Part shown: positions 1 to 7,200 of the stretch, piece by piece
How the letters are laid out: every line of letters starts with the position of its first letter
How positions within the stretch are numbered: the stretch's first letter is position 1
Assembly: GCA_026985775.1 (NCBI GenBank)
Contig: JALSPV010000037.1
Span: 1-14,142 of the forward strand
DNA length: 14,142 nucleotides
Direction: 5' to 3'
From: Candidatus Aenigmatarchaeota archaeon
GTDB taxonomy: Archaea; Aenigmatarchaeota; Aenigmatarchaeia; Aenigmatarchaeales; SZUA-1535
The notes under the pieces: generated by a model
What the model saw: the letters and a program-made list of their open reading frames with translations, nothing else
What the model was told of the DNA's origin: nothing
Databases searched by the model: none
Position numbers and translations under genes: made by a program

Positions 1-705
1 TGATTAATGTTGTTTCTTGTGAAGAATCTACTATTTCCTTAACTTCTTTCAAAAAACGGTCGGTTATTTCATAAAACAAAAGAATCTCTTTTTCAGAGAG
101 AAAATGTGATGCTATATCAGTTTCTCGTATGAAACACATAAAAAATCATATTTTTCATGCTCCAAAAAATAGAGGAATGTTTTTAATCGAGATTTTAGTG
201 AGATCTTTAAATTTCTGAAAAGTTTCCTTTTGTTTTTGGAATAATCAGGTTCTATTTTATATGCGAATTTTCTCAAAAGAGACGCATAATGTGAAGGATA
301 AACGCATTTTTCATAATGTTCTTTTGGTGTATCCATCCCACTTACAACAATTCCGTCTATTCCTAAAGATTCTGGAGGATATGTTAATGGTATGTTTAGA
401 AGAACAGAGCGTTTATTGAAAAAATGTAGATAACCCCAAATTTTTAGAAGTTTCGGTTTTGGTAAAAGCTTTATTTCATAAGACGGAGATGGGAACACCC
501 AATCGAAATATCCATGTTGAAACAATGACTTTCCCGTAGAAATCGAGAGCCATGCCGCCCATGTAAATGGAGGATAACAACTTTTTAATTTAGAAAAATA
601 CCCTTCATCCATAAGCTCTTTAAAGGTATGTAGCTTTTTCTGAGAAATAGCATTTCTAATTAACTGATGTGTACACCCATCTATACCAACGCATATTACT
701 TTCAT
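1..705 (-). pseudogene. Alkaline-phosphatase-superfamily phosphohydrolase, frameshifted, 3' end outside window
   Basis: The first 197 codons read from ATG at 705 to a TAG at 114-112. The N-terminus has the family layout: a metal-binding Asp in CVGIDG (about residue 9) and a nucleophile region FTWAAWLSISTG (about residues 47-58) followed by GYFDWV, as in predicted type I phosphodiesterases / AP-superfamily hydrolases. These are usually 400-500 residues, so 197 is short. Shifting frame at about 114-122 gives an open frame to the window edge beginning KLDIASHFLSEKE; its D-x-x-x-H is the second metal motif of this superfamily. One base is therefore missing from the gene or from the assembly. The ATG overlaps the TGA of the epimerase gene upstream (ATGA), so the two are probably co-transcribed and translationally coupled. 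The substrate is unknown; a role in surface glycan or lipid-linked phosphate chemistry is inferred from the neighbour only. Confidence 0.78.
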
Positions 706-1817
706 TTTTCACCTCTTTCTAACAGATATTTTACTATTTTCTTTCCCGCTTTACCGTTTCCGTAAGGGTTTTTAAATTTAGGAATCTTAAACTCTCCATT
801 TTCTATTTTTTTAATTATTTCACAGGTATATTCAACATTTAACTTACTTAAAAAATTTATACCTGTTGTTAGACCTTCCTGTCTTTCGGTTTTATTCCTT
901 AAAATTATACACGGTTTTTTAAGTACCAAACTCTCTTCCTGTATAGAACCACCATCGGTAAGTATGTAAGTTGCATGAGAAAGGAGATTAATGAACTCTA
1001 CATATCCTTTGAGCTTAGAAAATTTTATGCTCAGTTTTTTTACATTTTTCCATAATCCAAATTTCTCTAGTTGCTTTCGTGTATTGTCATGAATGGGCCA
1101 GTAAGTGGGCAGAGTTACACAACCCAGTATTTTTACTATTTTTTTGAGTCTTTCCTTAGAAGTTATGTTTTCGTGTCTATGTATGTTTACTACAACATAT
1201 TCACTTTCTTCTGGTGGAGTTATTTTTCTTTTTCTTGCAAGCTTAAGGACCAATTTTACACAATCTACAATTGTATTGCCTGTTTCTATTATTTCCTTCT
1301 TGTTACCATATTCTTTTTTTGAAATTAAAGTGGATAATGGAGAGGGTGTGAATAAAATATCTGAAAATCTATCTGCTATTCTTCTGGAAATTTCCTCTGG
1401 GAATGGTTCAAACAAATCAAAACTTCTTAGTCCGGCCTCCACGTGGCAGTTCTGCCACTTTTTCGAACCAAGCATGTCCGAGGAAGAAATGGCTGCTAAC
1501 GAAGTAGAAAGCGTATCGCCGTGATAAAGCGCAAAATCCGGAGAAAGCTTGGAAACGAGTTTCCTTAATTTAAAAACAACCTTCAAAGACCATAATAATG
1601 CTTTATGGGTTTTGAGCATAAACCTCGAAGAAAGTTTGGGTGGAGTATACAAAACATGGGTAGGAGCAGGAACTTCGAGTTCGTGAAGTACATTTGAAAT
1701 GTCATGCTGACCAGTATGAATAAAATAATATTCTGTTCCACATTTTTCAAGCTCGATTAAAACAGGAGCTAACTTTATTGCTTCTGCCTTAGTACCGGCA
1801 ATAACGACAGCTTTCAT
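702..1817 (-). CDS. wecB: UDP-N-acetylglucosamine 2-epimerase, non-hydrolysing
   Basis: Interconverts UDP-GlcNAc and UDP-ManNAc in the cytoplasm, supplying sugar for cell-surface glycans or protein glycosylation. The 371-residue length is normal for the family. Motifs in order: the N-terminal GTKAEAIKLAPVL (usual form TRPEAIKMAPV), HTGQHD near residue 35, HGDTLST near 100, HVEAGLRS then EEISRRIAD near 130-150, VNIHRHEN near 210, and the UDP-binding TDGGSIQEES and RNKTERQEGL near 290-315. The GTK in place of the usual GTRPE is a variant, but the catalytic region looks complete. The stop codon overlaps the ATG of the phosphohydrolase downstream. A minus-strand TATA box at 1841-1848 lies about 28 bases before the ATG and there is no Shine-Dalgarno site, so the message is probably leaderless. 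Hydrolysing epimerases (NeuC type) share the fold, so exact product chemistry is inferred. Confidence 0.9.
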   Translation of the reverse strand: MKAVVIAGTKAEAIKLAPVLIELEKCGTEYYFIHTGQHDISNVLHELEVPAPTHVLYTPPKLSSRFMLKTHKALLWSLKVVFKLRKLVSKLSPDFALYHGDTLSTSLAAISSSDMLGSKKWQNCHVEAGLRSFDLFEPFPEEISRRIADRFSDILFTPSPLSTLISKKEYGNKKEIIETGNTIVDCVKLVLKLARKRKITPPEESEYVVVNIHRHENITSKERLKKIVKILGCVTLPTYWPIHDNTRKQLEKFGLWKNVKKLSIKFSKLKGYVEFINLLSHATYILTDGGSIQEESLVLKKPCIILRNKTERQEGLTTGINFLSKLNVEYTCEIIKKIENGEFKIPKFKNPYGNGKAGKKIVKYLLERGEK

Positions 1818-1840
1818 TTAATTTCCAGATTTTTTATGAT

Positions 1841-1848
1841 ATTTATAA
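1841..1848 (-). promoter_or_regulatory. TATA box of wecB
   Basis: Reads TTATAAAT on the minus strand. Its centre is about 28 bases upstream of the wecB ATG (1817), the spacing expected for a transcript starting at or next to the start codon. No Shine-Dalgarno-like sequence lies between them. Confidence 0.55.
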
Positions 1849-1944
1849 CTTCTTCCTTTTCAAGAAATCTCAGAAAATATTAGAATTTTTCAAAAACATT
1901 GAGGAGAAGGTAGAGAAGGAAAATAATTAAGAGAGAATTAAAAA

Positions 1945-1989
1945 ATAAGGTTTATTCCTTTGTGGAAGTGGCTGCTAAGTTTTAAGTAA
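1945..1989 (+). pseudogene. Relic of a second DUF4143-type ATPase gene (C-terminal tip)
   Basis: The frame from 1945 reads IRFIPLWKWLLSFK then TAA. The intact ATPase downstream ends IKFIPLWKWLLNKKRK. Over 33 bases (1945-1977 against 3403-3435) 28 are identical, and four of the five differences are silent, the fifth being Arg for Lys. That pattern means both were coding sequence under selection for the same protein end. The frame has a stop three codons before the relic, next to a run of A, so nothing longer is readable in one frame. The relic sits 130 bp upstream of the intact gene and on the same strand, as expected from a tandem duplication or replacement of one copy by another. Confidence 0.7.
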
Positions 1990-2078
1990 AACTTTTAATA
2001 GTCCAACATTAGCAATGCGTGAATTTTTTTTGCTTTAGAGGCTAACAATAATAAATCTTAAATATTGATTAGCTTTTT

Positions 2079-2108
2079 ATGACACATATTTATTAATTTT
2101 TGTGTCAT
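2079..2108 (+). promoter_or_regulatory. Inverted repeat around the ATPase TATA box, probable operator
   Basis: ATGACACA (2079-2086) and TGTGTCAT (2101-2108) are perfect inverted repeats of 8 bp separated by 14 bp of pure A/T (2087-2100). That spacer contains the likely TATA element of the ATPase gene, whose ATG at 2119 lies about 26 bases from its centre. A protein bound here would block TBP/TFB. A second TATA-like stretch at 2106-2114 is too close to the ATG to serve the full-length protein. Confidence 0.55.
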
Positions 2109-2118
2109 ATAAATACAT

Positions 2119-3453
2119 ATGATATCAGAAACTAAGTTGTTAGAAATACTGTCATCTTGGAACTTTTGGGGAGAAGGACTAGATACTGGAATAGAACGAA
2201 AAATGTCTGATAAAATCAAAAGCTTCATATTCGGGGTTAACAAGGTTATCTCAGTTTATGGAGTTAGAAGATCTGGAAAGTCTTATATTCTAAGACAAGT
2301 AGCTAAGAAACTTTCTGAAGAGTATGGAAAAGAGAACATTTTATATGTAAATTTTGAAGAGGCGGGATTCCCCGTAAGGTTAACAAAAGATTTTCTAATC
2401 AAAGTGTACGATGTTTATAAAAAGTTCGTAAAACCTAACAAGAAGCCAGTATTAATATTAGACGAGGTGCAGGAAGTTCTAGGATGGGAAAAGTTCGTCA
2501 GAACCCTAAATGAGAAAAACGAAGCTTATATAATAGTCTCTGGAAGTAGCGCTAAGCTAATGTCTGAAGAACTGGCAACAATTTTATCCGGAAGATCAAT
2601 AGACATAGAAATTTTCCCCTTAAGTTTTAAGGAGTTTTTAGATTTCAAGAATTTCGAAAACTTTTATAACATAAAAAAGCTAAAAGATTTGCTTTTAGAA
2701 TATTTAAAGTTAGGAGGTTTTCCGGAAGTAGTTTTGGAAGAAAATGAAACGAAGAAAAAGGAAATAATTAGGAATTACTTCCAGACAATAATAATTAAAG
2801 ATGTTGGAAGAAGATTTAGGATAAGAAATGAAGAATATTTAGAATTTTTGGCAAAATTTATAGTTTCGAACCCTTCTAGCTATTTGAGTTTTAGAAACGT
2901 TTCTAAAACTTTGAACATTCCTCTGAAAACCATAGAGAGGTACAGCAAATATCTTAACATCGCTAGGTTGTGTTTGTTTTTGAAAAAATTCTCATATAGT
3001 GTAAAAGAACAAGAAAGATCGGTTAGAAAAATATATTTGATAGATTTAGGATTTTATACAGCTCTAGGCTTCAAATTCTCGAAAAATTTAGGAAAATTGA
3101 TGGAAAACTTTGTTGCAGTAGAGTTATTTAGAAGAAAATCTTATTATAATCAAAATTTGGAAATATTTTATTTCAAAACAAAAGAAGGCTACGAAGTAGA
3201 TTTCTTAATAAAGGAAGGAAATAGAATAAAGCAATTAATCCAAGTAACCTATGCAAATTCCTTCGATGAAATAGACAAAAGAGAAATAAGAGCTTTATTA
3301 CACGCAAAAGACTTATTCAAACAACACAAACCAGAGTTAATTGTAATAACCTGGGACTACGAAGATGAAAAAGAATTATCTTGGTTCGGGAAGAAAGGAA
3401 GAATAAAGTTTATACCCCTGTGGAAGTGGCTGTTAAATAAAAAAAGAAAATAA
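2119..3453 (+). CDS. Archaeal AAA_14-type ATPase with C-terminal DUF4143 domain
   Basis: Member of the large, poorly understood archaeal ATPase group (AAA_14 N-terminal ATPase, DUF4143 C-terminal); cellular role not established. The 444 residues are full length. Walker A is GVRRSGKS (about residues 48-55), Walker B VLILDEVQE (about 111-119), then the sensor segment YIIVSGSSAKL and SGRS followed by FPLSFKEF (about 137-172), a signature of this group. A winged-helix-like stretch follows (about 250-285). The C-terminus has EVDFLIKEG ... LIQVTYA, matching the PD-(D/E)XK-like core of DUF4143, though the usual EVK is QVT here, so nuclease activity is doubtful. The start is supported by the N-terminal WNFWGE...DTGIER segment typical of the group. 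There is a TATA box and no Shine-Dalgarno site. The sequence is more AT-rich than the housekeeping block and a relic of a paralogue lies upstream, both suggesting a mobile, expanding family. Confidence 0.85.
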   Translation: MISETKLLEILSSWNFWGEGLDTGIERKMSDKIKSFIFGVNKVISVYGVRRSGKSYILRQVAKKLSEEYGKENILYVNFEEAGFPVRLTKDFLIKVYDVYKKFVKPNKKPVLILDEVQEVLGWEKFVRTLNEKNEAYIIVSGSSAKLMSEELATILSGRSIDIEIFPLSFKEFLDFKNFENFYNIKKLKDLLLEYLKLGGFPEVVLEENETKKKEIIRNYFQTIIIKDVGRRFRIRNEEYLEFLAKFIVSNPSSYLSFRNVSKTLNIPLKTIERYSKYLNIARLCLFLKKFSYSVKEQERSVRKIYLIDLGFYTALGFKFSKNLGKLMENFVAVELFRRKSYYNQNLEIFYFKTKEGYEVDFLIKEGNRIKQLIQVTYANSFDEIDKREIRALLHAKDLFKQHKPELIVITWDYEDEKELSWFGKKGRIKFIPLWKWLLNKKRK

Positions 3454-3486
3454 GCTAAAACAGAAATACCAAAGACCAGGATTAAT

Positions 3487-3508
3487 TTTTTAATAAATTT
3501 TTAATAAA
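3487..3508. repeat. Two tandem copies of an 11-bp A/T repeat before the S-layer-like gene
   Basis: TTTTTAATAAA occurs at 3487-3497 and again at 3498-3508, directly before the ATG at 3510. It supplies TATA-like sequence, but the better spaced element for a leaderless start would be near 3481-3489. It may equally be simple A/T slippage. Confidence 0.4.
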
Positions 3509-3509
3509 T

Positions 3510-4455
3510 ATGCCACCAAATAAAAAATTCTTGTTGATTTCAGGAGTAGTAGTTGTGATTTTAATTTTTGGATTTATATCAATTCAAAAGCCAGAAGGGT
3601 CAATTCACACACCACTACCTTCAGCAAAAGAATTGGGGCTTTCTGATTTTCCCGAAGCTTTTAAAGAAAATACTTTGATTGTTGTTGGAAATAATGCTTC
3701 TGAGATTGAAGTTCAAGCTCCAAATGAAATAGCTGAGTATTTAGAAGAGAAAACAGGAAATAAGCCTTTGATTAAGAAATATTCTGAGGTTACAGAAGAG
3801 GATAAGAGAAACTATAACCTGATTGTTGTCGGCACCCCAGAGAGCAATGAAATGCTGAAAGAAATCTATGCAGTAGCTGATGTTTTGCAGGTTAATGAAA
3901 GATTTCCGGGAGAAGGTAAGGTGTTCTGGAGATAGCGAGGAATCCTTGGAATGAAAGCAAAGCGATGTTGTTGGTTGAGGGATGGGAAAACGACGGCCTT
4001 TTATTTTCCTATGATGAAGCACTAAAGATTATTGGATGGAATGAAAAATATAGGAAAAGCGATGGAGAAGAGAAAGCATTTGTAGGTACTATAGATTCGG
4101 TGCAACTTTCGGTTCAGGAAAGAAATACTACTTAGCAAATATTTGTCCATATCTACATAATCAATGGAAGTTTAAAGAGTAACAGAGTAATAGTAGGAGA
4201 GACCGAGCACGTATTCCTTATCTTTTCGAGAATACTGAATTGCCAGTTAAGGTTAAAGTATATGGAAAATTAAAAGCGATGAAGATAAAGCAACCTTTGA
4301 TTAAAAAGCCAAATGCTCCAACAAAAGAAGTGAAAATATAATGTAATTATTGTTTCAGATTTAGAAGTGATTAAGAAGTGAGAACATACTATCAGCGGAG
4401 AATGGTGAATCAGAAATGTTCTCTGTATTTTTACAGATGTAAAAGTCGTTACCAT
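3510..4455 (+). pseudogene. Secreted S-layer-like domain protein, broken by multiple frameshifts
   Basis: The first frame (3510-3935) encodes 141 residues: a lysine-containing start, one hydrophobic signal/anchor segment (LLISGVVVVILIFGFISI), then an S-layer-type domain with LIVVGNNASEIEV and YNLIVVGTPESNEML. It should continue GKGVLEIARNPWNESK, and it does, one base out of frame, from about 3919 (VLEIARNPWNES, MLLVEGWENDG) to a TAG at 4133. The reading then passes to another frame (YRFGATFGSGKKYYLAN, about 4090-4180), a third (VIVGETEHVFLIF, about 4185-4230) and back (FENTELPVKVKVYGKLKA, to TAA at 4339). Fragments continue to about 4455. At least four frame changes and several stops separate protein-like pieces, so this is a decayed gene rather than one sequencing slip. 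The product would have been an extracellular envelope protein. The end reaches the 3' end of rfcS on the other strand; its exact limit is uncertain. Confidence 0.75.
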
Positions 4456-4461
4456 AGAAAT

Positions 4462-5415
4462 CTACTTTGCCTTAGTCAGCATGAACTTTGCTAAAAGAGC
4501 TTCTAGCTGGATCTGTGCATCACCACCTTCGCTTATCCTGAATTCTGTCTCTCCAACAGCATCTATTAGCATTACCTTTTTCTCATCTGGTATATCGAGC
4601 GCAAGCACCTGGCGGTGTATCTCCTTCACTATATCCTCTCCAGCTAGACCCTGTTTGAAAAGCATTTCTATGAGTTTCTTCCTGGCTTCTGTAAATCTTC
4701 CTTTAAGGGCGTTTTCAATCATCTCCTTAACATCCTCTGGCTTTGCCTGAGAAGCAACAGAAAAAACAAGCTCTTTTGTTATTTTCTCTCCTGTAATTGC
4801 ACATGCTTGCAAGAGGTTTGCAACTTTTCTCAAATCACCTTCAGCAATGTAAAGTATAGCCTCCATACCGTCTTCTGTGGTATCGAGATTTTCACCTTCA
4901 GCAATCCTTTTTATAAATTCTTTCTGATGTTCTTTGTCAAGCGCCTTGAATCTGAAAACAGCACATCTTGATTGTATCGGCTCTATAATTTTCGATGAGT
5001 AATTACAGCAGAGTATAAATCTTGAAACTTCCGTATAGTTTTCCATTGTTCTTCGCAGAGCCTGCTGAGCCTCTGCTGTAAGAGCATCTGCCTCATCAAG
5101 GATTATTATCTTAAACGGAACATCTCCTATTGCCTTTGTTCTCGCAAAGTCCTTTACCTTATGGCGAATAACATCTATCCCACGCTCATCACTTGCGTTC
5201 AGCTCAAGAACATTTTGCTTCCAGTACTTTCCGTAAAGCTCGCGTGCAATTACCAGGGCAAGAGTTGTTTTTCCTGTTCCTGCGGGACCAGCAAAAAGCA
5301 TGTGGGGTATGTTTTTTTCCTTTAAAAAAGCTCTTACTCTTGATACAACATGCTCCTGGTTTATAACTTCATCAAGTGTTTTTGGTCTGTATTTTTCTGC
5401 CCACACCTCGAGCAT
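4462..5415 (-). CDS. rfcS: Replication factor C small subunit (clamp loader)
   Basis: ATPase subunit of the archaeal clamp loader that opens PCNA and places it on primed DNA; in archaea it works with RfcL, which is not in this window. The 317 residues cover the whole family length without an intein. Motifs: N-terminal WAEKYRPKTLDEV (RFC box II), Walker A GPAGTGKTT (about residues 43-51), LNASDERGID, Walker B IILDEADALT (about 104-113) with QALRRTME, sensor-1 region FILCCNYSSKI, the SRC arginine-finger motif in QSRCAVFRF (about 150-158), and the C-terminal collar helices. It diverges from the transglutaminase-like gene across 47 bp; no Shine-Dalgarno site is visible before its ATG. Confidence 0.96.
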   Translation of the reverse strand: MLEVWAEKYRPKTLDEVINQEHVVSRVRAFLKEKNIPHMLFAGPAGTGKTTLALVIARELYGKYWKQNVLELNASDERGIDVIRHKVKDFARTKAIGDVPFKIIILDEADALTAEAQQALRRTMENYTEVSRFILCCNYSSKIIEPIQSRCAVFRFKALDKEHQKEFIKRIAEGENLDTTEDGMEAILYIAEGDLRKVANLLQACAITGEKITKELVFSVASQAKPEDVKEMIENALKGRFTEARKKLIEMLFKQGLAGEDIVKEIHRQVLALDIPDEKKVMLIDAVGETEFRISEGGDAQIQLEALLAKFMLTKAK

Positions 5416-5432
5416 ACTTCAACACCCAAAAG

Positions 5433-5440
5433 GATATATG
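5433..5440. promoter_or_regulatory. Shared, nearly palindromic TATA element of rfcS and the transglutaminase-like gene
   Basis: GATATATG on the plus strand reads CATATATC on the minus strand. Its centre is about 26 bases before the ATG at 5463 and about 22 bases before the rfcS ATG at 5415. It may serve both genes. For rfcS a second candidate, TTTAAAAC-like sequence near 5451-5458 on the minus strand, would give a short leader. Confidence 0.45.
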
Positions 5441-5462
5441 AAAGAAATTCGTTTTAAAGCTT

Positions 5463-6965
5463 ATGCTCGCAAAGTGCTTAATGGTGGTAACAATTCTTAT
5501 TTTTACTTTAATTATCTTCAACTCCATAGCAATTTCTCCTGAAATGGTAGAGAAAAGTACTGTGAAGGTTGTGCAAAAAGTTTACTATTCTGTAAGCGGG
5601 GCAAAAAGCGTCGAGATAAAGCTTTATATACCGCAAAAAGATGAATATCAGAAAATTCTCTCACTCTCGGTGAGCGGAGCGAACTTTGAAAAATCAAAAG
5701 ACGAATACGGAAACACATTTCTTGTTCTTAAACCGAGTAAATCAAGAGGAGAAATAAAGGTCACAACCATTTTGGAAGTTAAAAGGAGAACACCAGTTTA
5801 CACACAAGACAAACCAGAAATGCAAAGCACAGAAGCAGTTCCTTTACCAGAGAGCCTTTTTGAAAGGGTAAATCTAACGAAGAGTGAAATGGAAAGGGCG
5901 CTTCTCATAGCAGAGTGGGTAAATGAAAATGTAAGATACGACGAAAATTACAGTAATGTAACACTATCCCCATTAGAGGTGCTTGAGAAAAGGGCTGGTG
6001 TTTGCGATGAATTCAGTGTTTTAACTCTTGCTTTTCTGAAAACATTGAACATAACAGCAAGATACCAAGCTGGATATGCGTTTGACGGCAAGCGCTTTAT
6101 GCCACATGCATGGGTAAGAATTTATGTAAATAACTTGCTTTGGGAAATTGATCCAACATGGTGTGAAGCCCCTGTTGATGCACTGCACATAACATTTGCT
6201 TCTCTTCCAAACGCGAGTTTTAGCGAAATATCTGCGATTGCAAAGGGTACAGCACCAAGAATAAATGTGCTTGATGAGAAAATTGATATAGAGCTCCTAA
6301 ATCTCGAAAAAGAAAAGAAAAGTAAACTAAACATTAACGCCAAACTTCTTGAAAACACATCTTATCCGGGCGCTTATGATGGAATAGAAATAAATGCATT
6401 CTCTAAAACGTGCGTTTTAACGCAGCTTTCTGTCGGTGAATGTATAGACTATAATGGTAATAGGATAGTTTATCCCGTTTTTGTGAAAAAATGTTTTGCT
6501 GTATGTACAAAAGCAAGAAGCTTTGGTGTTCTCAAAATTTCTGAAGGTTCACCAGAAAATGTTATGTGCAACATTACTGTAAGTACATCTTTTGGTGGAG
6601 AGGGTTATGATATTCTGAGAATTAAAAAACAAGCTGAAATAAAACCAATGAGAATTAAGCTGATTAAATACGGTGAAAATTTGTATAAAGCGTATTCAAA
6701 TGCACATGTTTTTACGCTCTCTGGTGAATATGTGTTTGGGAACGGAATGCTTAGGGTTTTTCCAGGGGAAAAGGTTTTTGTGTTATTATCGGGAAAACTT
6801 AAAACTCTTACGCCAAAAAAAGAGAAGGTAATTAGTATTATCGAAAAAGAACCTGTGAAAAAGAAGCTCCCAGAGCAAAAAGAAAAAGATAAAGAAGAAG
6901 GAATAATAGAAAGCATTATAAACTTTTTCAAGCGGCTTCTCGAAGCTCTCTTTTCTTTAATCTAA
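5463..6965 (+). CDS. Membrane-anchored transglutaminase-like protein
   Basis: A 500-residue extracytoplasmic protein. The N-terminus is a signal peptide or anchor (hydrophobic residues about 6-24). A beta-rich segment follows (about 30-110), then a transglutaminase-like/papain-fold core (about 140-240) with complete triad: Cys181 in RAGVCDEFS, His215 in MPHAWVRI, and Asp230 in WEIDPTW. In archaea such domains are usually proteases or peptide-modifying enzymes rather than true transglutaminases, so the reaction is not known. The C-terminal half looks like further beta domains (about 260-450), then a highly charged Lys/Glu linker and a final amphipathic/hydrophobic helix (INFFKRLLEALFSLI), which could contact the membrane. 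The ATG has a TATA-like element 26 bases upstream. The last 38 bases overlap the end of rps17e on the other strand. Confidence 0.85.
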   Translation: MLAKCLMVVTILIFTLIIFNSIAISPEMVEKSTVKVVQKVYYSVSGAKSVEIKLYIPQKDEYQKILSLSVSGANFEKSKDEYGNTFLVLKPSKSRGEIKVTTILEVKRRTPVYTQDKPEMQSTEAVPLPESLFERVNLTKSEMERALLIAEWVNENVRYDENYSNVTLSPLEVLEKRAGVCDEFSVLTLAFLKTLNITARYQAGYAFDGKRFMPHAWVRIYVNNLLWEIDPTWCEAPVDALHITFASLPNASFSEISAIAKGTAPRINVLDEKIDIELLNLEKEKKSKLNINAKLLENTSYPGAYDGIEINAFSKTCVLTQLSVGECIDYNGNRIVYPVFVKKCFAVCTKARSFGVLKISEGSPENVMCNITVSTSFGGEGYDILRIKKQAEIKPMRIKLIKYGENLYKAYSNAHVFTLSGEYVFGNGMLRVFPGEKVFVLLSGKLKTLTPKKEKVISIIEKEPVKKKLPEQKEKDKEEGIIESIINFFKRLLEALFSLI

Positions 6966-7128
6966 CGATATACCCGGCAACTTTGTTTCTTACCTTTTTG
7001 CTATCTATTATTCCTAACTCTTTAAGTACAGCTTTGTTGTGCCCAAAATCAGTAGTAAATTTGTCTGGATACATCTTTACAAGCTTTTTTCCAAGGTTTT
7101 TGATCATCCTTGTTTTAATTCTTCCCAT
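6928..7128 (-). CDS. rps17e: Small-subunit ribosomal protein S17e
   Basis: Archaeal/eukaryotic ribosomal protein of the 30S subunit, absent from bacteria. The 66 residues start MGRIKTRMIKN, the conserved beginning, followed by the FTTDFGHNK segment and the VRNKVAGYIVRLKK core. I chose ATG at 7128 over the GTG at 7137: it gives the family's exact N-terminus and lies correctly spaced behind an AGGTGGTG Shine-Dalgarno site (about 7131-7138). A TATA box on the minus strand at 7171-7178 predicts a leader of about 20 bases, so unlike most neighbours this gene is translated with a Shine-Dalgarno site. The 3' end overlaps the transglutaminase-like gene by 38 bases, tail to tail. Confidence 0.95.
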   Translation of the reverse strand: MGRIKTRMIKNLGKKLVKMYPDKFTTDFGHNKAVLKELGIIDSKKVRNKVAGYIVRLKKRELREAA

Positions 7129-7170
7129 TACCACCACCTTGAGTTAATTGTTTTGTAAATGGAGAAAAGT

Positions 7171-7178
7171 TATATAAA
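7171..7178. promoter_or_regulatory. TATA box of rps17e, possibly bidirectional
   Basis: TATATAAA on the plus strand, TTTATATA on the minus strand. For rps17e it predicts a start near 7149 and a short leader. Read on the plus strand it would start transcripts near 7201, just before the unexplained sequence at 7202-7450. Confidence 0.5.
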
Positions 7179-7200
7179 TTTTGTTCAGTAATTTTAAATC

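Larger units (their letters stand above)
1818..2118. other. 301-bp gene-free, very AT-rich interval between divergent genes
   Basis: It holds the wecB promoter at its left end, the operator/promoter of the ATPase gene at its right end, and an ATPase gene relic in the middle (1945-1989). A lysine/glutamate-rich open stretch on the plus strand ends with TAA at about 1930 (reading KKSQKILEFF...EKENN); it has no recognisable family and could be either part of an older gene or chance in AT-rich DNA. I see no tRNA or other RNA gene here. Confidence 0.5.

Noticed and set aside
1071..1524. Plus-strand open frames opposite wecB
   Set aside because: They are rich in Ser/Phe/Tyr as expected for the complement of this gene and match no family.
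1818..2118. tRNA or other stable RNA gene in the intergenic stretches
   Set aside because: No T-loop, anticodon-stem or GC-rich folded element was seen; the interval is very AT-rich.
4462..5415. Possible intein in rfcS, a common intein site in archaea
   Set aside because: Walker A, Walker B and SRC regions run without interruption in a 317-residue protein.
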